Positions 36,313 to 47,816 of a stretch of 64,000 nucleotides of DNA are shown piece by piece; positions within the stretch are counted from its first letter, which is position 1; the number at the start of each line of letters is the position of its first letter. Location of the stretch: positions 508,632,263-508,696,262 of the forward strand of contig NC_058524.1 of assembly GCF_904849725.1 (NCBI RefSeq), in the 5' to 3' direction. The DNA is from Hordeum vulgare subsp. vulgare (taxonomy: Eukaryota; Streptophyta; Magnoliopsida; Poales; Poaceae). Both the position numbers and the translations under genes were made by a program. Under the pieces are notes generated by a model. It worked only from the letters and a program-made list of their open reading frames with translations, had not been told where the DNA came from and searched no databases.

Positions 36313-36896
36313 ATGTGTGTAACGACCAAAATACGACACTTTCCTTATTTGGGGACAAGGCCTCAAAAGGGGAAAGGGTCGCATCTTAGCGTATGGCAAG
36401 TAGGATAACAATGCCATTACAATAATGGAGAGATGAGTATAAGATTCGGATTACACTCGCCACATGCTAAATTACAATCCACACAAGCATTCATTATTTC
36501 ATACATAAAGCAGGGTCCAACTACGGACAAGATAAATGGAAAAATCATACTATCCCATCTTGCTATTCCCATGATCACGACCATGCGCCTCTAGTCCTCG
36601 TGGTAAGTCACATACAGTCTGCCGCAATCTTCGTCGAACTCCCATCTCAGCTGGCTGTCCTCGGGAACATATGCACCAAGGGTACCTGTACCTGTGGTTG
36701 TTTGTAGTAAACCGTGAGCCACGAGCATTCAGCAATCTCATGACCTTGGTATCGAGTTTAACTAAGTTCAATAGGTGAGGTAGGTTAAGTGTTCAAGTTT
36801 GCAGCATCCTAATCATATATGGTGGCTAACTTACGAAGAACACGAATAACATGTGGTGGTCTACGTAAGACGGACGAAGACTAGAATGATCACTAA

Positions 36897-37033
36897 GGGC
36901 TTGTTTGGTTAATCCCTCTCACAAGGGGATTGAAGTGGATTGGAGTGGATTAAGGTAAATTTTGACTTGTAAGGGATTTAATCCCTTTCAATCCCCTCCA
37001 AACCCCTTTAAATTTAGAAAAACCAAACAAGGC
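36897..37033. mobile_element. Tourist-like (PIF/Harbinger) MITE
   Basis: 137 bp with inverted ends GGGCTTGTTTGGTT and AACCAAACAAGGCC and a TAA duplication on both sides (36894-36896 and 37034-37036). The related solo LTR has an empty site at 31838-31850 (GATCACTTAGTGA) with a single TTA, which confirms the boundaries. Confidence 0.9.
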
Positions 37034-38748
37034 CTAAGTGATCCTGAACACCTACTTACGTCATTCATAACCCCACCGTGTTCTCGATCGGAGAAGGAGC
37101 TCTGAAGGAAACAGTCACGGTTACGCAGTCAGTTGGCAAGTTTTATTTGAATTACTTTAAGTTGTCTAGATCCAGATGTTAACAACATATCCATATTTTC
37201 CACATAACCGCGGGCACGACTTTCCGAAAGATTAAACCCTGCAGGTGTTCTCCAACTAGTCCATCACAAATTACCACGGGCCGCATAGTAATCCTCTACC
37301 ACGAAACTCGTGATCTCGTCGGATTCCTTAGAGGAAAAGCTCAACTCTGAGAAGACCCAAAGTCTCACCGGAATCCCAATGCACAAGATATATCGCTAAG
37401 GTAAGACAAGTCCAGCAAGACCTCCCGACGTTTCGACGAACCCGATAGGAGCCGCATATCTCGTTCTCAGGACATGACGGATGGGAAAGCCTACGGGAAA
37501 CCAGACCTCGAGTTTCCTCACGGTGGCCCTGCAATCTGCCCATTTTGGAGCAACAGTCATGTGGAGCACTGGCTCAGGGGGGTTGGTTAAATTCCTCGGG
37601 GTAGCTATTCCCTATGCCTTTTATTATTAAGTTATTAGCAATTAACACCAAAGTTGGGTCCTGCCAGACAAGTCTTAACACTATAAGATTTATCGAGGGA
37701 GTCCCCATAACAACCCCGAACGTGTTAGGAGTGCTTAGTTATGGAATAAAACACCGGTAGCCAAAACTAAGGCGGCAACAACGGAACAACTCACCCAGAC
37801 TTACTGATATCAAGTATATATGTGCATTAATTAAATATAGTTTAAATAAGATGATATCAAATGCCCATGTTATCACATGGACCAGCTGGCATCTGCAACT
37901 AGCAACGCTAACAAATAGTGGTTGAGCAAGCCTAACTTAGCCAAACAATATTTGCTAGGAGGGGAGGTGTTTGAGGTTTCATGGCAATGTTTGATGGCCT
38001 ATATATCATGTGGTAGGAAACAGAGATGTAAGGAAGGAAACGTAACACTAAGGATAACAAAGCTAGAAACGGTGTCAAGGTTACGATCATCTTGCCTGTG
38101 ATTTCTTCAGAGTGGAACTGATCCTGATCTTCCTGCACGAACTCACCAGACTCTTCGAACTCGTTTCCAGTCCCAGTAGCTACCCAAAAGAAAACAAGCA
38201 GGAAATAAATACCATCAGGAAGATGATGCCACAGACATAATGATGCAAGCAAGCACAACCTCTAACCATGCACATGAACCACCCTACGCCGATAAAACTA
38301 ATGCCACCTCACCACAAGGGGACTTTCTACAGAAATGCTCAAAATCCGAAACCAACAACACCATTGGATTCATTGGGATTTTCTACCCCAAATCCATATA
38401 TCATACTTCCCATGTTGCATTTAGAAAAAAACCACAAACCATGAAAGGAAGGAAAACTAACACATATCTAAGTACAACATATTCAGAACAAGGATGTTCT
38501 TGGGCCTGCCCAATTTGGCAAGTCCATTTCTGGACATTTCCAGAAATGAAATTATTCCTATTTAGCACAAAGAAATACACAACAATAAAAAAATGATAGG
38601 AATATGATAAGGAGGGGCCCACCTGGCAGTGGCAAGGGCCCCTCACTAGATGACATGTGCGCCCCTGTGGCCCACTGTCATCCACACACACACAACCTAC
38701 AACTACACAGTACACACCTGAGGAAAAATGCTCACAAAAATAGGTACA

Positions 38749-38818
38749 GGGGGATCAAACCCCTGACCTCAACTACTCACACACACACTACTACCGCTGG
38801 GCTAGCACTCGGTAACTG
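38749..38818 (-). other. tRNA-like module A in chromovirus LTR
   Basis: On the minus strand, TAGCCCAGCGG fits box A and GGTTTGATCCC nearly fits box B (C to T at position 5). It is part of the duplicated unit. No full cloverleaf is visible. Confidence 0.4.
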
Positions 38819-38990
38819 ATCTAGATGACACGTACGCCCCTGTGGCCCACTGTCATCCACACACACACAACCTACAACTACACAGTACACACCTGAGGAA
38901 AAATGGGGCCCACTGTCATCCACACACACACAACCTACAACTACACAGTACACACCTGAGGAAAAATGCTCATAAAAATAAATAGGTACA

Positions 38991-39064
38991 GAGGGGGATC
39001 GAACCCCTGACCTCAACTACTCACACACACTACTACTACCGCTGGGCTAGCACTCGGTAACTGC
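38991..39064 (-). other. tRNA-like module B in chromovirus LTR
   Basis: On the minus strand, TAGCCCAGCGG (box A) and GGTTCGATCCC (box B) are about 45 bp apart. The latter lies in a stem of GGGG and CCCC. This is the better preserved of the two duplicated modules. Confidence 0.45.
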
Positions 39065-39130
39065 TCTAACAGAGGCACCAGGATAGGTTCGCTAGCAATT
39101 GCAATCAAATAAAACACCGAAAAAAATGGG

Positions 39131-39195
39131 CGCAGGGGGACTCGAACCGGAGGGGCGCCTTCTTGTGCCGAAGCAGAGAGGCGCTAACGCAACTC
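39131..39195 (-). other. tRNA-like module C in chromovirus LTR
   Basis: The minus strand has GGTTCGAGTCC (box B) inside a short stem, but box A is poor (TTAGCGCCTC). It lies upstream of module B in LTR orientation, again at about 1.35 kb from the LTR start. Confidence 0.35.
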
Positions 39196-40569
39196 GCCGG
39201 AGCTGCACGTCTCGCACACACAGGATAGAGAACCAGGGGGGAGGCCCCGCGCTGGGATGTTGCCTACTTCTGAAGCTGAACGCGTCGGTGCCGCTTTGCT
39301 GCGCGCGCTGCACCTGCATCTACTGAAGCTACGTGCTGCTGCGAGGCTCTGCTCTGCTCTCCCACCGGAGACGCATGGCAACACAGCGTGACGGCCACGA
39401 AGAGAGAACCAGAGAAAGACGGAGGGGAGCGGGGCGCACGCTCACCTAGAGGGCAGAGAAGGGGTTCCGGCCTGCTCGACACAGGGGATCGTTGGGGATC
39501 AGCTTTTGTCGACGCTCACCGGACTACCGGAGTGGAGGAACAAGGGGTCGTCGCCGAGGCGTAGAGGTGGCTGCTCCCGTCGCACGAACACTTCGGGAAT
39601 GGAACGCATGCGACCTCCCCAAGCTCCTGGCGTTGTCGAAGAGGAGGAATTGGACGAACTGCGGCTGGCGTCGAGCTCACCCGAGCCCATCCATGGCACT
39701 GTCGTCGTTGGAACTCACCTGACGGCGCGAGGGAGAGTGGAGGGGGAAATGGAGAGGGCTAGGGTTGGAGAGGGGCTGGGATCCCTCTTACGACCCTCGG
39801 GATGCGAGCCCAGCCGTCTGGTGATGGAGAGAAGATGATCTGGTGGTGGGTATGGAGTCGTACAAGGATGATGAACGCAAGGTGGGAGACGATCGCGTCG
39901 CTGGGCTATGGGCAAAGACTAGCGTTGCTGGGCCTCGCCCCTCTCTCTCTCTGGACTGAAACTCATAGCAAAATAAAAGAATAACACAGCTTTGAAATAA
40001 GGACTGAGGCGAAAAGAAAAAGAGTTTAACAAAATAAAAAAAATCTTTGGGCTTCAAAAATATTGCCACTATTTAAAAAATTAAGTAGGGCATTTTTTTA
40101 GAAGAGCAAAATAATTCCTTTTCTTTAACATGGGGCTCTGTTTTTAAAGAAAACCAAAATGAAAAAGACCTCAAATAAAAGAGTGTTGCCACCCACATTT
40201 ATTTGAAAGGGGTTTAAAATAACTTTAACATTTTTAATTGGCCAAAACGGAAACTACAAATCTACCCTAAAGTTATTGAAAAGAGAGAGGGACTTGGCCA
40301 TGTTGCAACAAGGGGTTTTGAATGCTCTTGTTACAACGACACCACACTTCACCAAGGTGGCACAACAAACACGATCAAACAAGAAGCAAAGGAACCATTA
40401 TGATATGCGTGATGCATGAGATGCGCATGAAATGACAACATCACCAAGTCTGACATCCATAACATTGCACCACAAGGTTGCCAAACATGGAAAGGAGTAC
40501 AAAGGGTGAAGGAAAAACATTGGGTCTGTCACAACTCTCCCACACTACAAGAGGATCTTGACCCGAGAT

Positions 40570-42001
40570 CTATGAGTGGAAGAACTCCGGGTACTCGGAA
40601 CAGAGGTGGTCCTCGCGCTCCCAAGTGGCTTCTTTGTCTGAGTGATGTGACCATTGCACTTTGAGAAACTTGATTAAATTATTGCGGGTCTTGCGCTCAG
40701 TCTCTTCAAGTATTGCTATTGGATTCTCATGGTAGGATAGGTCGGGCTGGAGGTTGATATCTTGGGGATCAACTGTGCGCTCGGGAGTCTTGAAGCATCT
40801 CCGGAGCTGAGAGACGCGAAACACATCATGCACATTTGAGAAGTTGGATGGAAGCTGCAACTGATATGCAAGATCACCTCTCTTGCCAACAATTCTGAAA
40901 GGACCAACAAAGCGAGGAGCGAGCTTTCCTTTGATGCCGAAGCGTTGAGTGCCCTTCATGGGAGACACTTTAAGATACACAAAATCATCGAGCTGAAAAG
41001 TCATGTCATGATGCTTGCTATCGTAGTAGCTCTTCTGACGGGATTGCGCTTCTTTGAGATTATCCCGAATGACACGCCACATTTCTTCTGCTTCAGCAAT
41101 CATGTCATTCCCAAGAATCTGACGCTCACTAGTCTCTGACCAATTGAGCGGGGTACGGCACTTCCTGCCATATAGAATCTCGAATGGAGCCTTGCATGAG
41201 CTTGCTTGAAAACTATTGTTGTATGAGAACTCGACAAATGGTAGGCAATCTTCCCACTTCATGCCAAAAGAAATCACACAAGCTCTGAGCATATCTTCAA
41301 GGATCTGATTGACTCTCTCAACTTGCCCACTTGTCTGAGGATGGAAGGCTGTACTGAAATGGATCTTAGTACCCATCGCAGTCTGAAAGGAATCCCAGAA
41401 CTTGGAAGTAAAGATGCTTCCACGATCTGAAGAAATGAGCATAGGAACACCGTGCAACGAGACTATCCTTGACGTATACAACTCTGCCAGCTGAGCTGCC
41501 GAGATAAACTCTTTGACCGGTAGGAAATGAGCAACTTTGGTCAACTTGACGATGACGACGAAGATAGCATCGTTGCCTTTCTTGGACTTTGGAAACCCAG
41601 TGAAAAAATCCAGCTCCACACGATCGAATTTACACTCACGTATAGGCAAGGGATGCAGAAGCCCTGTTGGACGTTGATGCTCTGCCTTCACTCTGCAACA
41701 CACATCACACTCGTTCACAAACTGAGCAATCTCACGTTTCCTGTGAGTCCACCAGAAGGTATGCTTCAGATCCTGATACATTTTGGAGCTTCCTGGATGT
41801 ATCGAGAGAAAGGAATTATTGACTTCATCCATGATAACTTTCCTGAGCTCTCCTTTCGGAACGACAAGGCGGTCGTCGAAGAACAAGGTATCTCTGTTAT
41901 CAACACGGAAGCACTTATATTTCAGAATGCTCTTTGCCAAGCCAATCTTAACTTTCTTCACCATAGCATCAAGAAGTTGAGCCTCTTGGACTTGGTCTTC
42001 C
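40570..42001 (-). pseudogene. Chromovirus integrase with chromodomain (pol 3' part)
   Basis: The frame enters from the Angela insertion point and runs to a stop at 40570. Counting from the Met at 41964, the zinc-binding part is SIHPGSSKMYQDLKHTFWW...CDVCC. The catalytic triad is D119 (VELDFF), D180 (SSDRGSIF) and E216 (GQVERVNQ), with 35 residues between the last two. The extreme C-terminus (ILEETERKTRNNLIKFL, VQWSHHSDKEATWERED) is a chromodomain-like fold that in this family directs integration to marked chromatin. The first His of the zinc finger seems replaced by Asn (VNNSFLSIHPG). The domain itself is uninterrupted but cut off from the rest of pol. Confidence 0.9.
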
Positions 42002-43822
42002 TGTTGGAATTATGCCCTAGAGGCAATAATAAATATAGTTATTACTATAATTCCTGTATCAAGATAATCGTTTATTATCCATGCTATAACTGTATTGAAT
42101 GAAGACATATATACATGTGTGGATACATAGACAAAACACTGTCCCTAGCAAGCCTCTAGTTGGCTAGCCAGTTGATCAAAGATAGTCAGGGTCTTCTGAT
42201 TATGAACAAGGTGTTGTTGCTTGATAACTGGATCACATCATTAGGAGAATCACGTGATGGACTAGACCCAAACTAATAGACGTAGCATGTTGATCGTGTC
42301 ATTTTGTTGCTACTGTTTTCTGCGTGTCAAGTATTTGTTCCTATGACCATGAGATCATATAACTCACTGACACCGGAGGAATGCTTTGTGTGTATCAAAC
42401 GTCGCAACGTAACTGGGTGACTATAAAGATGCTCTACAGGTATCTCCGAAGGTGTTCGTTGAGTTAGTATGGATCGAGACTGGGATTTTCACTCCGTGTG
42501 ACGGAGAGGTATCTCGGGGCCCACTCGGTAATACAACATCACACACAAGCCTTGCAAGCAGTGTAACTTAGTGTAAGTTGTGGGATCTTGTATTACGGAA
42601 CGAGTAAAGAGACTTGCCGGTAAACGAGATTGAAATAGGTATGCGGATACTGACGATCGAATCTCGGGCAAGTAACATACCGAAGGACAAAGGGAATGAC
42701 ATACGGGATTATATGAATCCTTGGCACTGAGGTTCAAACGATAAGATCTTCGTAGAATATGTGGGATCCAATATGGGCATCCAGGTCCCGCTATTGGATA
42801 TTGACCGAGGAGTCACTCGGGTCATGTCTACATAGTTCTCGAACCCGCAGGGTCTGCACACTTAAGGTTCAACGTTGTTTTATGCGTATTTGAGTTATAT
42901 GGTTGGTTACCGAATGTTGTTTGGAGTCCCCGATGAGATCATGGACGTCACGAGGGTTTCAGGAATGGTCCGGAAACGAATATTGATATATAGGATGACC
43001 TCATTTGATTACCGGAAGGTTTTCGGAGTTACCGGGAATGTACCGGGGATGACGAATGGGTTCCGGGTGTTCACCGGGGGGGGGGGGCAACCCACCCCAG
43101 GGAAGCCCATAGGCCTAGGGGGTGGCGCACCAGCCCTTAGTGGGCTGGTGGGACAGCCCAAGAAGGCCCTATGCGCCATAGGATGAAAATCAAAGAGAAA
43201 ACGAAAAAAGGGGAGGTGGGAAAAAGGGGAAGGACTCCCCCTTCCAAACCTAGTTGGATTCGGTTTGGAAGGGGAGGACTCCCCCCCTTGGCTCGGCCGA
43301 CCCCCTTGGGGCTCCTTGAGCCCCAAGGCAAGGCTCCCCCTCTCCCACCTATATATACGGAGGTTTTAGGGCTGATTTGAGACAATTTTGCCACGGCAGC
43401 CCGACCACATATCTCCACGGTTTTACCTCTAGATCGCGTTTCTGCGGAGCTCGGGCGGAGCCCTGCTGAGATTAGATCATTACCAACCTCCGGAGCGCCG
43501 TGACGCTGCCGGAGAACTCATCTACCTCTCCGTCTCTCTTGCTGGATCAAGAAGGCCGAGATCATCGTCGAGTTGTACGTGTGCTGAACGCGGAGGTGCC
43601 GTCCGTTCGGCACTAGATTGTGGGACGGATCGCGGGACGGTTCGCGGGGCGGATCGAGGGACGTGAGGACGTTCCACTACATCAACCGCGTTTCTTAACG
43701 CTTCTGCTGTGCGATCTACAAGGGTACGTAGATCGAATATCCCCTCTCGTAGATGGACATCACCATGATAGGTCTTCGTGCGCGTAGGAAATTTTTTGTT
43801 TCCCATGCGACGTTCCCCAACA
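42002..43822 (+). repeat. 5' LTR of the Angela element
   Basis: Starts TGTTGGAATTATGCCC and ends GTTCCCCAACA. A TATA box (TATATATA at 43350-43357) follows a pyrimidine-rich stretch, consistent with the LTR promoter. It contains a G12 run at 43076-43087. Confidence 0.95.
43350..43357 (+). promoter_or_regulatory. TATA box of the Angela 5' LTR
   Basis: TATATATA in CCACCTATATATACGGAGG; the same box occurs in the 3' LTR at 50461. Transcription of the element should start some 30 bp downstream. Confidence 0.6.
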
Positions 43823-43823
43823 G

Positions 43824-43840
43824 TGGCATCATGAGCTAGG
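43824..43840 (+). other. Primer-binding site of the Angela element
   Basis: TGGCATCATGAGCTAGG, one base after the LTR. It resembles the complement of initiator tRNA-Met with a few mismatches. A leader without a long ORF follows to 45077. Confidence 0.7.
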
Positions 43841-45077
43841 TTCATGCGTAGATGTCTTCTCGAGTAGAACACAAAAGTTTTTATGGGCGGTGATGTGCGT
43901 TTTGGTGCCCTCCTTCGTCTTTTCTAGATTCCGCGGTATTGTTGGATTGAAGCGGCTTGGACCGACATTACTCGTACGCTTACGAGAGACTGGTTTCATC
44001 GCTCCGAGTAACCCCCTTGCTCAAAGATGACTGGCAAGTGTCGATTTCTCTAACTTTAGTTGAATCGGATTTGACCGAGGAGGTCCTTGTATAAGGTTAA
44101 ATAGCAATTCATATATCTCCGTTGTGGTGTTTGCGTAAGTAAGATGCGATCCTACTAGATACCCATGGTCACCACGTAAAACATGCAACAACAAAATTAG
44201 AGGACGTCTAACTTGTTTTTGCAGGGTATGCTTGTGATGTGATATGGCCAACGATGTGATGTGATATATTGGATGTATGAGATGATCATGTTGTAATAGA
44301 TAATATCGACTTGCACGTCGATGGTACGACAACCAGCAGGAGCCATAGGGTTGTCTTTAAACTAACGTTTGTGCTTGCAGGTGCGTTTACTATTTTGCTA
44401 GGATGTAGCTTTAGTAGTAATAGCATGAGTAGCACGACAACCCTGATGGCGACACGTTGATTGATATCATGGTGTGGCGTCGGTGACAAGAAGATCGTAC
44501 CGGTGCTTTGGTGATGGAGATCAAGGAGCACGTGATGATGGCCATATCATGTCACTTATGAATTGCATGTGATGTTAATCCTTTTATGCACCTTATTTTG
44601 CTTAGAACGATGGTAGCATTATGAGGTGATCTCTCACTAAAATGTCAAGACGAAATTGTTTTCTCCCCGACTGTGCACCATTGCTACAGTTCGTCGTTTC
44701 GAGACACCACGTGATGATCGGGTGTGATAGACTCAACGTTCACATACAACGGGTGCAAAACAGTTGCACACGCGGAACACTCGGGTTAAGCTTGACGAGC
44801 CTAGCATGTGCAGACATGGCCTCGGAACACATGAGACCGAAAGGTCGATCATGAATCATATAGTTGATATGATTAGCATAGGGATGCTTACCACTGAAAC
44901 TATACTCAACTCACGTGATGATCGGACTTGAGCTAGTGTAAGTGAGTCATGAACCACTCAAATGACTAGAGAGATGTACTTTTTGAGTGGGAGTTTAGCA
45001 AGTAATGTGATTAAGTTAAACTCTAATTATCTTGAACATAGTCTAAGTCTACTTTGAATATATTTGTGTTGTAGATC

Positions 45078-47813
45078 ATGGCTCACGCGACAGTCACCCT
45101 GAATTTTAATACGTTCCTAGAGAAAGCTAAGTTGAAAGATGATGGAAGCAACTTTGTAGACTGGGCTCGTAATCTTAAGCTAATCATACAAGCTGGGAAG
45201 AAGGATTATGTCCTTAATGCTGCGCTAGGAGATGAACCACCCGCTACGGCTGACCAGGATGTTAAGAACGCTTGGTTAACACGTAAGGAGGACTACTCAG
45301 TAGTTCAATGTGCAGTCTTGTATGGCTTAGAACTAGGACTTCAACGTCGCTTTGAGCGTCATGGAGCATATGAGATGTTCCAGGAGTTGAAGTTTATCTT
45401 TCTGAAGAACGCCCGGATCGAGAGGTATGAGACCTCCGATAAATTCTATGCTTGCAAGATGGAGGAGAATTCGTCTGTCAGTGAACATGTGCTCAAAATG
45501 TGTGGGAACTCAAACCGTCTAGCTAAGCTGGGGATTGAACTCCCGCAAGAGGCTATCACTGACAGAATTCTTCAATCACTGTCGCCAAGCTATAAGGGCT
45601 TTGTGTTGAACTACAACATGCAAGGGATGAACAAGTCACCCGACGAGTTGTTTGCGATGCTGAAAGTCGCAGAGTCTGAACTTCGTAAAGAGCATCAAGT
45701 GTTGATGGTGAATAAGACCACTAGTTTCAAGAGAAACGGCAAAGGCAAGAAGGGCAATTCAAAGAAGAGCGGAAAGCCTGTTGCCAATCCGATGAAGAAA
45801 CCCAAAGCTGGACCTAAGCCTGAAACAGAGTGCTACTATTGCAAGGGTATGGGTCACTGGAAGCGCAACTGCCCCAAGTATCTGGCTGATAAGAAGGCGG
45901 CCAAAGAAAAATCAGGTATATTTGATATAGATGTTATTGATGTGTACTTAACCGGCTCTCGTAGTAGTGCCTGGGTATTCGATACCGGTTCTCTTGCTCA
46001 TATTTGCAACTCGAAACAGGAACTCCGGAATAGGCGAAGGCTGGCGAAAGATGAAGTGACGATGCGCGTAAGAAATGGTTCCAAGGTTGATGCAATCGCC
46101 GTCGGCACAGTTTCACTTCAGTTACCATCGGGATTAGTTATGAACTTGAATAATTGTTATTTAGTGCCTGCGTTGAGCATGAACATTATATCTGGATCTT
46201 GTTTATTGCGAGACGGTTACTCTTTTAAGTCAGAGAATAATGGTTGTTCTATTTATATGAGTAACATCTTTTATGGTCATGCACCTAATGTGAGAGGATT
46301 GTTCATATTGAATCTTGATAGTGATACACATATACATAACATTGAGACCAAAAGAGTTAGAGTTAACAATGATAGCGCCATGTTTTTGTGGCACTGCCGC
46401 TTAGGTCATATTGGTGTAAAGAGCATGAAGAAACTCCATACCGATGGACTTTTGGAGTCACTTGACTTTGATTCACTTGACACGTGCGAACCATGCCTCA
46501 TGGGCAAGATGACTAAAACTCCGTTCTCCGGAACAATGGAGCGTGCCAGTGACTTATTGGAAATCATACATACCGATGTGTGCGGTCCGATGAGCGTGGA
46601 GGCACGCAGCGGATATCGTTATTTTCTCACCTTCACTGACGATTTGAGTAGATATGGTTATGTCTACTTAATGAAGCACAAGTTTGAAACATTTGAAAAG
46701 TTCAAGCAATTTCAAAGTGAAGTTGAAAATCATCGTAACAAGAAGATCAAGTTCCTACGGTCTGATCGTGGGGGTGAATATCTGAGTTTCGAGTTTGGTG
46801 CTCACTTAAGACAATGTGGAATTGTTTCACAGTTGACACCGCCTGGAACACCACAACGTAATGGTGTGTCCGAATGTCGTAATCGTACTTTATTAGAGAT
46901 GGTGCGATCTATGATGTCTCTTACCGATTTGCCGTTATCATTTTGGGGTTATGCATTAGACACAGCTGCATTTACTTTAAATAGGGCACCATCAAAATCC
47001 GTTGAGACGACACCATACGAACTGTGGTATGGCAAAAGGCCAAAGTTGTCGTTTCTTAAAGTTTGGGGATGTGATGCTTATGTCAAAAAGCTTCAGCCTG
47101 AAAAGCTGGAACCCAAAGCGGAAAAGTGCATCTTCATAGGTTACTCAAAAGAGACAGTTGGGTACACCTTCTATCTCAAATCCGAGGGCAAAGTGTTTGT
47201 TGCTAAAAACGGAGCTTTTCTCGAGAAGGAGTTTCTCTCGAGAGAATTGAGTAGGAGGACGATAGAACTTGATGAGGTTGTCGAACCTCTCATCCCTCTA
47301 GATGGTGGCGCAGGGCAAGGGGAAACCTCTGTCGTTGCGACGCCGGTTGAGGAGGAAGTTAATGATGATGATCATGAAACTCCGGTTCAAGTTCCTGTTG
47401 AACCACGCAGGTCGTCGAGACCACGTGCTGCTCCAGAGTGGTATGGTAATCCCGTTTTGTCAATCAAGTTGTTAGACAACAATGAACCTACAAATTATGA
47501 AGAAGCAATGGTGGGCCCAGATTCCAACAAATGGCTAGAGGCCATGAAGTCCGAGATAGGATCCATGTATGAGAACAAAGTGTGGACTTGGGAAGTACTA
47601 CCTGAGGGCCGGAAGGCTATTCAGAACAAATGGATCTTTAAGAAGAAGACGGACGTTGACGGCAATGTGACCGTTTATAAAGCTCGACTTGTGGCAAAGG
47701 GTTTTTCACAAGTTCAAGGAGTTGGCTACGATGAGACATTCTCACCCGTAGCGATGCTTAAGTCCGTCAAAATCATGTTAGTAATAGCTGCATTTTTCGA
47801 TTATGAAATCTGA
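45078..47813 (+). CDS. Angela gag-pol polyprotein, gag to early reverse transcriptase
   Basis: 911 codons from the first ATG after the leader (MAHATVTLNFNTF). Gag occupies about 1-290 with a zinc knuckle C252-x2-C-x4-H-x4-C265. The protease motif is WVFDTGS with D302. The integrase has a zinc-binding part ending in CEPC (470-473) and a catalytic triad D500, D563 and E599, giving the canonical 35-residue spacing. Next to the Glu, NGVSECRN has Cys where Arg is usual. The reverse transcriptase begins with KWIFKKKTDVDG and YKARLVAKGFSQ. The frame stops at a TGA (47811-47813), and the same frame continues with meaningful sequence from the next codon, so this is a single nonsense change. The intact protein would be cut into gag, protease, integrase and reverse transcriptase/RNase H. 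Confidence 0.95.
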   Translation: MAHATVTLNFNTFLEKAKLKDDGSNFVDWARNLKLIIQAGKKDYVLNAALGDEPPATADQDVKNAWLTRKEDYSVVQCAVLYGLELGLQRRFERHGAYEMFQELKFIFLKNARIERYETSDKFYACKMEENSSVSEHVLKMCGNSNRLAKLGIELPQEAITDRILQSLSPSYKGFVLNYNMQGMNKSPDELFAMLKVAESELRKEHQVLMVNKTTSFKRNGKGKKGNSKKSGKPVANPMKKPKAGPKPETECYYCKGMGHWKRNCPKYLADKKAAKEKSGIFDIDVIDVYLTGSRSSAWVFDTGSLAHICNSKQELRNRRRLAKDEVTMRVRNGSKVDAIAVGTVSLQLPSGLVMNLNNCYLVPALSMNIISGSCLLRDGYSFKSENNGCSIYMSNIFYGHAPNVRGLFILNLDSDTHIHNIETKRVRVNNDSAMFLWHCRLGHIGVKSMKKLHTDGLLESLDFDSLDTCEPCLMGKMTKTPFSGTMERASDLLEIIHTDVCGPMSVEARSGYRYFLTFTDDLSRYGYVYLMKHKFETFEKFKQFQSEVENHRNKKIKFLRSDRGGEYLSFEFGAHLRQCGIVSQLTPPGTPQRNGVSECRNRTLLEMVRSMMSLTDLPLSFWGYALDTAAFTLNRAPSKSVETTPYELWYGKRPKLSFLKVWGCDAYVKKLQPEKLEPKAEKCIFIGYSKETVGYTFYLKSEGKVFVAKNGAFLEKEFLSRELSRRTIELDEVVEPLIPLDGGAGQGETSVVATPVEEEVNDDDHETPVQVPVEPRRSSRPRAAPEWYGNPVLSIKLLDNNEPTNYEEAMVGPDSNKWLEAMKSEIGSMYENKVWTWEVLPEGRKAIQNKWIFKKKTDVDGNVTVYKARLVAKGFSQVQGVGYDETFSPVAMLKSVKIMLVIAAFFDYEI

Positions 47814-47816
47814 CAG

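Larger units (their letters stand above)
38641..39066 (-). repeat. Tandemly duplicated segment in chromovirus LTR
   Basis: A unit running from GATGACATGTGCGCCCC through the tRNA-like module to GCACTCGGTAACTG occurs twice (from about 38650 and from about 38824). The second unit has a further internal repeat of about 63 bp (the CCACTGTCATCC to GAGGAAAAATG block at about 38845 and 38909). Confidence 0.75.
36318..40533 (-). repeat. 3' LTR of the chromovirus
   Basis: On the minus strand it starts TGTGACAGACCCAATG and ends GGTCGTTACA. The distal part is collinear with 28700-32412. The last 80 bp form a stem-loop (ACACTTTCC against GGAAAGGGT). It contains a Tourist MITE (36897-37033), three tRNA-like modules (38749-39195) and a tandemly duplicated segment (38641-39066). 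GC-rich ORFs at 39100-39980 are compositional. Confidence 0.85.

Noticed and set aside
43009..43418. Pro/Gly-rich ORFs, also at 50110-50550 and 29990-30223
   Set aside because: They occur at the same place in each Angela-type LTR around a G12-G13 run and the GC-rich U3; not genes.
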